A stretch of DNA of 8,238 nt from Paracoccaceae bacterium (GCA_007131465.1 SLQN01000157.1:1-8238), one strand, 5' to 3'. Positions 1 through 5,756 are shown, counted from the stretch's first letter. Program-made: numbers and translations. The notes: generated from the letters alone by a model not told the origin.

Positions 1-1295
1 TGCCGGGCTCTCTGGCCGAAGCCACTAGAACGGACGGGCCGCGCACGATCACTGCGCTGAGCCTGAACCTGTTCGGATTGGCCTATATCGCAGTCGCGCA
101 CCTGTCGGCACTGCCGGGGCTGCTTCTTGTTTGTGGTCTCGCTGCCTGCATCCCGGGACTTGCCGCGCACGGACTGAGAAACAGAACCAAGCGATATCAG
201 GACGCGGAACGGCAGCTTGCGCGTCTAACGTCCCGACTGATGCAGGGCTTGCCAAGACTTCAGACCCTAAGGGCGGACAGCACCGTTTCAGACCTATGGC
301 GCCAGCTACGAAGCGCGCGCGCGAGAACAGGCTTGGCCCTCTGGCACCGATTGGCACTGATCCGCGCAACGCCATGGGCGATAGCCCTCGTCGGACTTGA
401 CATAATTGGCCTGCCGCCGCAGCCAGGGCTTGCTCTTGCCAGCCTGCTGTCGCTGGCTGCGGCGGCTATGCTGGGACAGATCGGCATTAACCTCGTCAGG
501 GCTTATCCCCGGCTGACCGATCTGCGCCACTTGCTGGTCATCCCGAAAACCGCAGGGACAGCTCAAGCAACCAGGTCCGAAGCTCTTGATATTTGCACCC
601 TTTCGTATGAGTTCGACGGGACGCGGGTTCTCAAGGAGATTTCCGCCCAGCTTGTACCAGGATCCATCACCGTCCTGGCCGACGCATCGGGCAGCGGAAA
701 ATCCACATTGCTTGACCTTGTCCTTGGTGTGATGCCTCCAGACACCGGCGACATTTGCCATGGACAAGCCTCGATCCGGGATCTGGGCGAATTGATGCGC
801 AACAGACAGATCGGTGCGGTGTTCCAACACGATCATCTGGAAACTGCATCTACCTTGCGATCCCAGTTATCTGTGACAGAACTGGTCGATGTGGCACGGG
901 CAAGGCACCTGCTGGAACAGGTGGCGCTGACGAGTGATGTCGCGGCAATGCCCATGGGATTGCAGACCATCGTTGACGTCAACACGATCTCGACCGGACA
1001 GATGCAGCGGTTGCTGATCGCCCGGCAACTTGCGGCTGACCCTGCATTGCTGGTTCTGGATGAGGCGATGAACGCAGTGCCCGACGATATAGAGGCCCGG
1101 CTGATCGCCAACTTCCGGAAGATGGGACTGACCTGCCTGATTGTGACCCATCGGGAAAGCACGATCCGACTGGCCGACAAGGTGATTGTCCTGGCTGATG
1201 GGAAGGTTGTCCATGACGGCCTTCCTGATGCGGCTCTGGCGCGGCCCGCGTTTCGCCGCGCATTGTCCGAAGAACGCCAGGTTTTCCTGTCATGA
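1..1295 (+). CDS. NHLM-type ABC exporter, membrane + ATPase subunit (5' truncated)
   Basis: The reading frame is open from base 3, so the start lies upstream; about 430 residues are visible. The N-terminal part holds hydrophobic segments (roughly 45-190 and 340-500) typical of the last membrane helices of a type I exporter. The ATPase domain follows: Walker A ASGSGKST (about 684-707), Q-loop glutamine in AVFQH (about 825), signature region ISTGQ (987-1001), Walker B LLVLDE (about 1050-1064) and switch histidine in VTHRES (about 1149). The stretch AAMPMGLQTIVD just before the signature closely matches, from memory, the 'PMGMHT' stretch of NHLM/NHLP bacteriocin-system ABC proteins, which export peptide natural products with an HlyD-type adaptor. 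Oddities: the signature is ISTGQ instead of LSGGQ, the D-loop reads NAVPD instead of SALD, and the Walker A lead-in is ADA instead of G-P/S. The frame is intact, so it may still work or may be decaying. The NHLM assignment is inference from motifs. Confidence 0.82.
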   Translation, partial: PGSLAEATRTDGPRTITALSLNLFGLAYIAVAHLSALPGLLLVCGLAACIPGLAAHGLRNRTKRYQDAERQLARLTSRLMQGLPRLQTLRADSTVSDLWRQLRSARARTGLALWHRLALIRATPWAIALVGLDIIGLPPQPGLALASLLSLAAAAMLGQIGINLVRAYPRLTDLRHLLVIPKTAGTAQATRSEALDICTLSYEFDGTRVLKEISAQLVPGSITVLADASGSGKSTLLDLVLGVMPPDTGDICHGQASIRDLGELMRNRQIGAVFQHDHLETASTLRSQLSVTELVDVARARHLLEQVALTSDVAAMPMGLQTIVDVNTISTGQMQRLLIARQLAADPALLVLDEAMNAVPDDIEARLIANFRKMGLTCLIVTHRESTIRLADKVIVLADGKVVHDGLPDAALARPAFRRALSEERQVFLS

Positions 1296-1311
1296 CAGAG
1301 CCCGTCTGTCA
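1293..1311. terminator. Perfect 7-bp hairpin at the end of the ABC gene
   Basis: TGACAGA (1293-1299) and TCTGTCA (1305-1311) are exact reverse complements around a 5-nt loop, and the left arm contains the ABC stop codon. It lies in the short gap between two convergent reading frames. There is no T-run on either side, so it is not a canonical intrinsic terminator. It may stabilise 3' ends or contribute to termination. Confidence 0.35.
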
Positions 1312-1337
1312 CTTGATGCCCTCTTCACGCGCGACCC

Positions 1338-1514
1338 TCACCACACCAGCGCGGCCAGCGCCAGGGCTGCTACTCCGGCAATCGGCAGCGCGATCCGCCG
1401 CTGCAAAGTCAACTCTGGTGTATCGATCCCGGAGGCGCGCTGATACTTTTCCACAGCACTGCGGCGGAATGGGTGTTTGCGGCGCGGCCGCGGCGATCGG
1501 TTGTTTTCAGTCAT
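1338..1514 (-). CDS. 58-residue single-membrane-segment protein, HlyD N-terminus-like
   Basis: The ORF runs from ATG (1512-1514) to TGA (1338-1340), giving 58 residues. The first ~27 residues are rich in Arg/Lys/Pro (PRPRRKHPFRRSAVEKYQR). A linker with TPEL follows, then one hydrophobic segment (about residues 41-57, ALPIAGVAALALAALVW), and the protein stops directly after it. 'FRRSAVEK...D-x-P...' followed by a helix ending in LVW matches my recollection of the start of HlyD-type adaptors, especially NHLM secretion proteins, which normally continue for several hundred residues. A purine-rich GGGGAAG lies about 7 nt upstream, and an extended -10-like element is at 1550-1555. It converges on the ABC gene. 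It could be a truncated adaptor gene, a genuine small membrane protein, or chance. The 16 codons after the stop show no adaptor similarity, so a simple nonsense mutation does not explain the loss. Confidence 0.45.
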   Translation of the reverse strand: MTENNRSPRPRRKHPFRRSAVEKYQRASGIDTPELTLQRRIALPIAGVAALALAALVW

Positions 1515-1549
1515 GGGTTGCTTCCCCGTTCAGTAGTCAAATCCGAAAT

Positions 1550-1578
1550 AAAATAGCATAAACGCGGGCTTCCGACAC
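1550..1578 (-). promoter_or_regulatory. Possible extended -10 promoter for the small membrane ORF
   Basis: On the minus strand TATTTT (1550-1555) is preceded by TGC (1556-1558), giving an extended -10 form. A poor -35 (GTGTCG, 1573-1578) sits 17 nt further up. The predicted start near 1543 would give a leader of about 30 nt containing the purine-rich RBS. Motif resemblance only. Confidence 0.3.
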
Positions 1579-1590
1579 GGGACCAATAAC

Positions 1591-1600
1591 TGGACGTCCA
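1591..1600. repeat. Perfect 10-bp palindrome in the divergent intergenic region
   Basis: TGGACGTCCA reads identically on both strands. It sits between the divergent small membrane ORF and the metallo-hydrolase gene, about 87 nt before the latter. It could be an operator half-site cluster, but it is short enough to occur by chance. Confidence 0.3.
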
Positions 1601-1671
1601 AGTTTAGGCCCGACCCCACCGCGAGATCGCCGAACGGTCCAACCTCTTCCGGGTGAGATTACGAGAAACAG

Positions 1672-1677
1672 AAGGAG
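1672..1677 (+). promoter_or_regulatory. Strong Shine-Dalgarno AAGGAG fixing the TTG start
   Basis: AAGGAG lies 9 nt before the TTG at 1687, the best RBS in the window. It justifies a TTG start, since there is no nearby in-frame ATG or GTG. No convincing -35/-10 pair was found upstream on this strand. Confidence 0.7.
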
Positions 1678-1686
1678 ATTTCCAAT

Positions 1687-2439
1687 TTGCCAAATAACGT
1701 TGAGCTTCGGGTTGTCGGTTGCGGCGACGCATTCGGCAGTGGCGGGCAGTTCCAAAGCTGTTTCCTGATCAACGATCTGAATGGTACCCTGGCTGTTGAT
1801 TTTGGTGCGCGTTCCTTGATCGCACTTCGCGCCTGCGGGCTTGACCAGCAAGTGATCGATCAGATCGTTCTGACCCATTTCCACGAAGACCATATGGGTG
1901 GGCTGCCATTCTTCCTCCTGGATCGGGAATACGTCGCGAGGGTTGACGCGCCCTTGCGCATCATGGGCCCGCGCGGCCTAGCGAAAAGGCTACAAGACAT
2001 GACCGAAGTCATGTGTCCGGGAGTGTGGAAAAAGACATGGCGCTTCCACCTTGACCTGATCGAGATAGATCCTGATCGGCCGGTCCAGGTTGGGGACCGC
2101 TGCATACTGTCGAAAACGGTCCGGCATCCCACCGGTCCCTTTGAGGCAACGGCTCTGCGGGTTGAGACCTGTGGCAAGGTTATCGCCTTTTCTGGCGACA
2201 CCGGATGGGTCGACGCGCTTTACGATATTGCCGCAGACAGCGACCTGTTTGTTTGTGAATGCTTTAACTATGAGGAACAGCCTTATGGCGGTCACCTGAG
2301 CCTACCAGTTTTATTGTCAAAGCTGCCAGACATACAGTTTCGGCGGATCCTCCTGAACCATCTGGGGCCTGAAATGCTTGCCAATAGAATGTCGGCACCC
2401 TTCGAAACACTGGCGGATGGGGCGATTTATGCCATTTGA
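1687..2439 (+). CDS. MBL-fold metallo-hydrolase, RNase Z-like
   Basis: This is a 250-residue cytosolic metallo-beta-lactamase-fold hydrolase. The zinc site is complete: T-H-F-H-E-D-H (residues 63-69), H147 in RHPTGP, D171 in FSGDTG and H225 in NHLGPE. A further histidine in GGHLSL (H203) sits where RNase Z-like proteins have their late histidine motif. The fold therefore looks catalytically intact. The substrate cannot be read from the sequence: length and motif order fit the RNase Z/arylsulfatase-like/PqqB-like branch, but I see no reason to call it tRNase Z itself. The TTG start is chosen because AAGGAG (1672-1677) lies 9 nt upstream and the glycine-rich first strand (VVGCGDAFGSGG) begins soon after. 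Neighbours are the NHLM-like exporter remnant upstream and a short overlapping ORF downstream, so a role in processing a small molecule or peptide is possible but unproven. Confidence 0.88.
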   Translation: MPNNVELRVVGCGDAFGSGGQFQSCFLINDLNGTLAVDFGARSLIALRACGLDQQVIDQIVLTHFHEDHMGGLPFFLLDREYVARVDAPLRIMGPRGLAKRLQDMTEVMCPGVWKKTWRFHLDLIEIDPDRPVQVGDRCILSKTVRHPTGPFEATALRVETCGKVIAFSGDTGWVDALYDIAADSDLFVCECFNYEEQPYGGHLSLPVLLSKLPDIQFRRILLNHLGPEMLANRMSAPFETLADGAIYAI

Positions 2440-2560
2440 CGACAGGCTGCCGACGTTACTTCAACTGCGTGGCGATTCCGTCACATGGTCTGCTAAGCAT
2501 GAGGGCGGTGCTGATCCGTTCGACGTTACACTGTGTGTCGTCACTCAAGCTGCGATTTGA
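2429..2560 (+). CDS. Small overlapping ORF, 43 residues, unknown; possibly truncated
   Basis: The ATG at 2429 overlaps the last 11 nt of the metallo-hydrolase gene in another frame, an arrangement typical of translational coupling. A G-rich stretch (GGATGGGG, about 2415-2422) could act as RBS. The product starts MPFDDRLPTLLQLRGD and ends VTQAAI. It has no signal peptide, membrane segment or motif that I recognise. After the TGA the same frame stays open for 33 more codons to a TAA at 2660-2662, so this may be the front of a longer gene broken by a nonsense change. It could also simply be a non-coding overlap. The downstream DNA is AT-richer and leads into an IS remnant, consistent with loss of the rest of an operon. 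Confidence 0.3.
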   Translation: MPFDDRLPTLLQLRGDSVTWSAKHEGGADPFDVTLCVVTQAAI

Positions 2561-2835
2561 GCGCCGGTAGGTGCGTCAGAAGTGGAGAAGGTTGTCTTTC
2601 AGGCTCATCACTACCGCCAAGTTCAATTGTTCTCCTTGAATAAATCAGCCCATCGTGGATAATATCCCACATAAAACCCAACATAAATACGCTTAAGCCG
2701 GGTGAAGTCCATTACACCCCTCTCAGAGGCTGATCTGAAATGAGTTAAGTGAATTCAGCAGGTTGTGATTCTGTTCGGTTGCGAAGCTGAACGGAAATCA
2801 CACTGGCCTTGACCGAACTCACCCGTGCGCAGCAT
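2561..2835. other. AT-richer spacer between the short ORF and the transposase remnant
   Basis: No convincing gene lies here. Bases about 2610-2760 are visibly AT-richer than the rest of the window. The minus strand has AAGGAG followed 5 nt later by a TTG and 16 codons ending SLKDNLLHF-stop (about 2594-2644). That is too short to call, but it might be the tail of another mobile element. The right part contains the probable IS end and an imperfect inverted repeat, listed separately. Confidence 0.5.
2765..2801. repeat. Imperfect inverted repeat upstream of the transposase start
   Basis: GTGATTctGTTC (from 2765) faces GAACggaAATCAC (to 2801). The outer GTGATT/AATCAC arms match exactly, and the inner GTTC/GAAC arms match with a one-base offset. 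It lies just before the transposase reading frame. Hairpins at such positions can limit translation of read-through transcripts in IS elements, but that role is inference here. Confidence 0.4.
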
Positions 2836-3183
2836 ATGCGCAAAACGAAGCGCTATCCAATCGATTTGACCGATGCGGAATGGAAGATCCCGCGGTCTTT
2901 GTTGCCCGGTCACAACCGCCTTGGGCGTGCGCGAGAGGTGGAGTTGCGCCGGGTCTGGGATGCGATTCAGCATATTGCGGCGGCAGGTTGCGCGTGGTCC
3001 CTCTTGGCGAAGGACTTTCCGCCGGTCTCGAGCGTGCGCTACCATTTCTACCGCTGGCGCGACGATGGCCTGCTTGCCGGCATCAACCTGGCGCTGGCCA
3101 CTCTCGCGCGCCGCGCGACACGAACGCGGTCCGTGCCGACCTGCTCAATGCAGCGCGGTTGTCCGCCTCTGGTCAATGGCTGA
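2836..3183 (+). pseudogene. Truncated IS5-family transposase (N-terminal DUF4096-type domain only)
   Basis: From the ATG at 2836 the product reads MRKTKRYPIDLTDAEW. It continues with AAAGCAWSLLAKDFPP (near 2980-3030) and YHFYRWRDDGL (near 3040-3075). These are hallmarks of the N-terminal domain of IS5-family transposases of about 260-280 residues. Only 115 codons are present. After ATLARR (about 3110) the translation no longer resembles a transposase, and no DDE catalytic motif follows in any plus frame. The stop at 3181-3183 lies inside the 3' end of the oppositely oriented sugar transferase gene (11-nt overlap), so the tail is fused to unrelated DNA. An upstream in-frame TTG at 2809 is possible but has no RBS. 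The copy must be inactive. Confidence 0.78.
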
Positions 3184-3940
3184 TATCGCGCCTTGCCAGC
3201 ACCACGGACACAGTGCGCCACAAGATCCACACATCCATCCGCAACGAGCGGTCCCGCAGATACCGCCTGTCGAAAAACACCTTCTCCTGCATCGAGAGTA
3301 GATCGCGGCCCGAAACCTGTGCCAGCCCGGTCAGGCCGGGCGGTAACTGGTGAATCCCCGCCCTGGTGCGCAAGGCGATGAGGCGGGTTTCGTTAAAGAG
3401 GGCCGGGCGCGGGCCGACAATGCTCATGTCGCCTTTCAGGACCGCCCAGAATTGAGGCAACTCGTCAAGGCTGGTGCGCCGCAGGATACGGCCCAGCGGC
3501 GTGACATGGCGGTCCGGATCCTGGAGGAACGGCGTTGCGATCAGCGGCGCATCGCGGACCATGGTCCGGAACTTGGGCATCCGGAACAGGGCATTGCCGC
3601 GCCCGACCCTGTCCGACCAGAACAGCACCGGCCCCCGCGAACTGGCCTTGATCATGACCGCGATCAGCAGGCAGGGGAGCAGGCACAGCGTCAGTCCAAT
3701 CAGCGCTAGCAGGATATCCATCACCCGCTTGCCCAGAGGCGCGATGCGACGCTGTCGCGCCAGCACAGGCAGTGGCCGCGCCCTGACAGCTACGACGTGC
3801 AGAGCGTTCCGACCGATCCCGGTTCGAAAACCCGGCGGCGCGGCGCGCGACCCGCGCCCGCAAGCAGGGGAGGAGCCCGCGACATGGCCGCTTGCGGGCA
3901 GAGGGTGTGCGGGCTGAGTCTGAGTTGGTGTGATCTGCAT
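3173..3940 (-). CDS. Bacterial sugar transferase (WcaJ/PssY type, undecaprenyl-phosphate phosphoglycosyltransferase)
   Basis: The protein has 255 residues from the ATG at 3938-3940. The family transfers a sugar-1-phosphate to undecaprenyl phosphate at the inner membrane, starting exopolysaccharide or capsule repeat synthesis. Order: a Pro/Ala/Arg-rich N-terminus (about 1-70), a membrane-embedded hairpin (about 74-97, DILLALIGLTLCLLPCLLIAV), SRGPVLFWSDRVGR, PKFRTM (122-127), SLDELPQ (157-163), GDMSIVGPRP (170-179) and GLTGLAQVSGR (202-212). All family landmarks are present and the C-terminus (WRTVSVVLARRDISH) is natural, so the gene is complete. The start is uncertain: GGAAGG is only 2 nt before this ATG, and an in-frame TTG at 3985 would add 15 residues without an RBS. 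It stands alone, with no glycosyltransferase, Wzx/Wzy or exporter gene nearby, and its 3' end borders an IS deletion point. Confidence 0.9.
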   Translation of the reverse strand: MQITPTQTQPAHPLPASGHVAGSSPACGRGSRAAPPGFRTGIGRNALHVVAVRARPLPVLARQRRIAPLGKRVMDILLALIGLTLCLLPCLLIAVMIKASSRGPVLFWSDRVGRGNALFRMPKFRTMVRDAPLIATPFLQDPDRHVTPLGRILRRTSLDELPQFWAVLKGDMSIVGPRPALFNETRLIALRTRAGIHQLPPGLTGLAQVSGRDLLSMQEKVFFDRRYLRDRSLRMDVWILWRTVSVVLARRDISH

Positions 3941-4178
3941 GGCCTTCCAACGATACGGGTCGGGGCTGAAGAAATTCTTACGCAACCGGGGTACATGCCC
4001 GGCCCGGACTACCTGTGCTGTTCCAGCAGAGGGGCCAGAGCACGACGGCCCGTTGGGTCTTGCGGGTTGTCAGCGTCAGAGGACGCGTCTGTGGACAGAT
4101 CGCGGATGACAAAGCCCTCACGGTTGCGCGATCATGACTGGAATTTGGGTCTTGAGGCCCCACATCTTTAGTGTGACG

Positions 4179-4257
4179 CGTGACCGGAACATCCGCGTCT
4201 TTCTATGTTACTGTCCCTCGTTCCACACCTGCGCCCGGCTTTTGCCGGGCGTTTTTT
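4179..4257 (+). ncRNA. Candidate small RNA or leader transcript ending at the terminator
   Basis: A canonical plus-strand terminator sits where no plus-strand protein gene precedes it. A weak promoter-like pair, TTGGGT (4145-4150) and TTTAGT (4167-4172) with a 16-nt spacer, would start RNA near 4179 and give a transcript of about 80 nt. No known RNA family is recognised. The terminator could equally stop antisense or read-through transcription. Confidence 0.25.
4232..4257 (+). terminator. Strong rho-independent terminator
   Basis: CGCCCGGC (4232-4239) and GCCGGGCG (4244-4251) pair perfectly around a TTTT loop and are followed by six Ts (4252-4257). The T-run is only on the plus strand, so it works for plus-strand transcripts. 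It ends 3 nt before the -35-like element of the CoA-binding gene and would insulate that promoter. Confidence 0.88.
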
Positions 4258-4260
4258 ATA

Positions 4261-4289
4261 TTGCCAATGCGCGCGCCCCGGCGTTTCAT
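4261..4289 (+). promoter_or_regulatory. Predicted leaderless promoter of the CoA-binding gene
   Basis: TTGCCA (4261-4266, five of six consensus bases) and TTTCAT (4284-4289, four of six) are separated by 17 nt. Six bases then precede the ATG at 4296, so transcription would begin at or beside the start codon. No Shine-Dalgarno sequence is present. The spacer contains the alternating run TGCGCGCGC. Confidence 0.42.
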
Positions 4290-4295
4290 GCACGC

Positions 4296-4766
4296 ATGAC
4301 ACGCCCCACAGATACAGCGCTCCGGCATATTCTCGACACGACACGGTCTATCGCTGTTGTCGGTGTTTCGCTCAACCCCGTGCGGCCCAGCTATTATGTG
4401 GCGCGCTACCTCAAGCTGAAGGGATATTCGGTCATCCCGGTCAATCCCGGCCATGACGGCGAGGTGCTCTTTGGCGAAACCGTGCGCGCCAGTCTGGCCG
4501 ACTGTCCGACCGAGGTGGATATGGTCGATATTTTCCGGCGATCCGACCATGTGGCCCCGATCGTGGATGAGGCGCTGGCGCGCTTGCCGAACCTGCGCAC
4601 GATCTGGATGCAGATCGGCGTGCGGCACGAAGGCGCCGCTGCAAAGGCGCAGGCGCGGGGCGTCGCCGTGGTACAGGACCTGTGCCCCAAGATGGAATAT
4701 CAGCGCCTGTTCGGGGAATTGCGCATGGGCGGGATCAATACGGGGATCCTGTCCTCGCGCCTCTGA
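4296..4766 (+). CDS. CoA-binding protein (YccU-type, CoA_binding_2 family)
   Basis: This 156-residue cytosolic Rossmann-fold protein is related to the CoA-binding domain of succinyl-CoA synthetase. Its precise cellular role is not established. Landmarks in order are GVSLNPVRPSY (23-33, nucleotide-binding loop), IPVNP (47-51), DMVDIFRRSD (75-84), WMQIGVRHE (104-112) and QDLCPKMEY (127-135), all typical of the family. Length is normal. The ATG at 4296 is chosen because family proteins begin a few residues before the first strand; extending upstream would run through the terminator. There is no Shine-Dalgarno sequence, and the start coincides with the predicted transcription start. It is convergent with the EamA gene, with only 19 nt between the stops. 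Confidence 0.93.
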   Translation: MTRPTDTALRHILDTTRSIAVVGVSLNPVRPSYYVARYLKLKGYSVIPVNPGHDGEVLFGETVRASLADCPTEVDMVDIFRRSDHVAPIVDEALARLPNLRTIWMQIGVRHEGAAAKAQARGVAVVQDLCPKMEYQRLFGELRMGGINTGILSSRL

Positions 4767-4781
4767 CGCAGGTTGCCTGCG
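4767..4781. terminator. Short hairpin between convergent genes
   Basis: CGCAGG (4767-4772) and CCTGCG (4776-4781) form a perfect 6-bp stem with a 3-nt loop. It fills most of the 19-nt gap between the convergent CoA-binding and EamA stops. There is no T-run. It may help end both transcripts, but termination is unproven. Confidence 0.35.
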
Positions 4782-4785
4782 CGCC

Positions 4786-5688
4786 CTACCGCCCGAATTC
4801 CACGATCAGGGCACCCAGCGCGATCAGGCACATCAGCGCCAGTTTGCGCGGGCCGACGCGTTCCTTGAGGATGAACCAGCCGATCAGGGCCGCAAATACG
4901 GTCGAGGTTTCGCGCAGCACGGCCGCTTCGCCCACCTTGCCGATCAGGGTTGCGATCATGACCGCGCCGAAGCTGACATAGGCGATCAGCGCGCCCGCAA
5001 GCCCCCGCAGCAGCAACGGCAGCGGGCGGGGCGGATGCGCCATCCTGCGCCAGCGCCAGCCTGCGACCAGCACGAAATCCACCGAGGACAGGAAGAAGAA
5101 CCAGGCGAGAAAGTTCATCGGGTCGCCCGACAGCCGGATCGCCCAGGCGTCATAGGTGGTGTAGACGGCCACCATGACGCCACCCGCCAGCGCATAGGCC
5201 AGCCCGATCTTGAGTGCGCGCAGGTCGATCTGTTCTTCCGACAGGTTGCGCAGCGCCAACAGCAGGATGCCGCCTGACAGGCAGGCCACACCCAGCCATT
5301 GCATTGCAGTATAGCTTTCCCCGAACAGCGCCATCGCCGCAAGCACAGTGATCAGCGGGCCCGTGCCGCGCACAACCGGGTAGACCACAGTGAAGGCTGC
5401 CCGTTCATAGGCCAGCGCCATCGCCAGCTTGTAGAGGAAATGGATCACCACCACGCCGGCCAGAACCGGCCACATATGCGGGGCAGGCGGGCCGTAGACA
5501 AACAGCGCGATGGGGGCGGACAGCACCACAAGCGCCAGATCAATGGACCCGCGCGAGAGCCAGGGATCATGCAGGCCCTTTTGCAGCGCGCCGAAGATGG
5601 CATGCGCGAGGGCTGCGGTCAGCGCGAACAGCGTGGCAAGGCGCGCGCCCTCTGGCGTGCCGACAAGCGAGAGCAGCCAGTCACTCAT
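4786..5688 (-). CDS. EamA/DMT-superfamily transporter
   Basis: The product is a 300-residue inner-membrane protein with about ten hydrophobic helices in two repeated halves, the usual layout and length of drug/metabolite (EamA) permeases. The first half contains HFLYKLAMALAYERAAFTVVYPVVRGTGPLI, where the helix-ending 'YPVVRGTGPL' is a common EamA feature. The second half ends with ETSTVFAALIGWFILKERVGPRK, the matching position in the repeat ('F...ER...'). The substrate cannot be inferred. The ATG start (5686-5688) has AAGGGC about 8 nt upstream. It lies 68 nt downstream of hisE on the same strand with no terminator between them, so it may be partly co-transcribed with hisFE or use its own weak promoter. 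Confidence 0.92.
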   Translation of the reverse strand: MSDWLLSLVGTPEGARLATLFALTAALAHAIFGALQKGLHDPWLSRGSIDLALVVLSAPIALFVYGPPAPHMWPVLAGVVVIHFLYKLAMALAYERAAFTVVYPVVRGTGPLITVLAAMALFGESYTAMQWLGVACLSGGILLLALRNLSEEQIDLRALKIGLAYALAGGVMVAVYTTYDAWAIRLSGDPMNFLAWFFFLSSVDFVLVAGWRWRRMAHPPRPLPLLLRGLAGALIAYVSFGAVMIATLIGKVGEAAVLRETSTVFAALIGWFILKERVGPRKLALMCLIALGALIVEFGR

Positions 5689-5722
5689 GCACAGCGCCCT
5701 TGTGGTTGATTAACATGTTTTG

Positions 5723-5749
5723 CTTATACCCGGCGCAAAGGCAGGGCAA
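5723..5749 (-). promoter_or_regulatory. Weak promoter-like pair before the EamA gene
   Basis: On the minus strand TTGCCC (5744-5749) and TATAAG (5723-5728) occur with a short 15-nt spacer. The start near 5716 would leave a leader of about 28 nt that includes the RBS. The spacing is suboptimal. Confidence 0.25.
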
Positions 5750-5756
5750 GGGTTGC

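Larger units (their letters stand above)
2726..3183 (+). mobile_element. IS5-family insertion sequence remnant (5' end only)
   Basis: The element is recognised by its transposase N-terminus. A possible left end is GAGGCTGATCTGAAATGAG starting at 2726, preceded by TCA (2723-2725), which would fit the TNA target preference of IS1031/IS427-type IS5 elements. This end assignment is from memory and tentative. No right terminal repeat is visible, and transposase similarity fades near 3110-3130. The right half of the element, including the catalytic domain, is gone; the remnant abuts the 3' end of the sugar transferase gene. Confidence 0.5.
3941..4295. other. Divergent intergenic region, ~355 nt
   Basis: The region lies between the divergent sugar transferase and CoA-binding genes. 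I find no protein or tRNA gene that I would defend. Its right end holds a strong intrinsic terminator (4232-4257, +) and the promoter-like pair of the CoA-binding gene. A frame beginning at ATG 4134 runs open into the CoA-binding gene, but it crosses the terminator and is unlikely to be used. Confidence 0.6.

Noticed and set aside
1296..1337. Simple nonsense mutation explaining truncation of the HlyD-like ORF
   Set aside because: The codons after the stop show no resemblance to an adaptor and reach another stop within 16 codons, so a single base change would not restore a full gene.
1292..1561. 89-codon plus-strand ORF whose ATG overlaps the ABC stop (ATGA)
   Set aside because: The junction looks like coupled translation, but the product is Arg/Ser/Ala-rich without any domain and lies entirely across the more protein-like minus-strand small membrane ORF.
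3986..4231. tRNA or known structured RNA in the divergent intergenic region
   Set aside because: Checked for a tRNA-like acceptor stem and T-arm; only short stems of 5 bp or less were found.
4134..4295. N-terminal extension of the CoA-binding protein from ATG 4134
   Set aside because: The frame is open, but it passes through a strong intrinsic terminator and adds about 54 residues not found in the family.
5299..5709. Plus-strand open frame opposite the EamA gene
   Set aside because: His/Arg/Gln-rich translation typical of antisense of a membrane-protein gene in GC-rich DNA.
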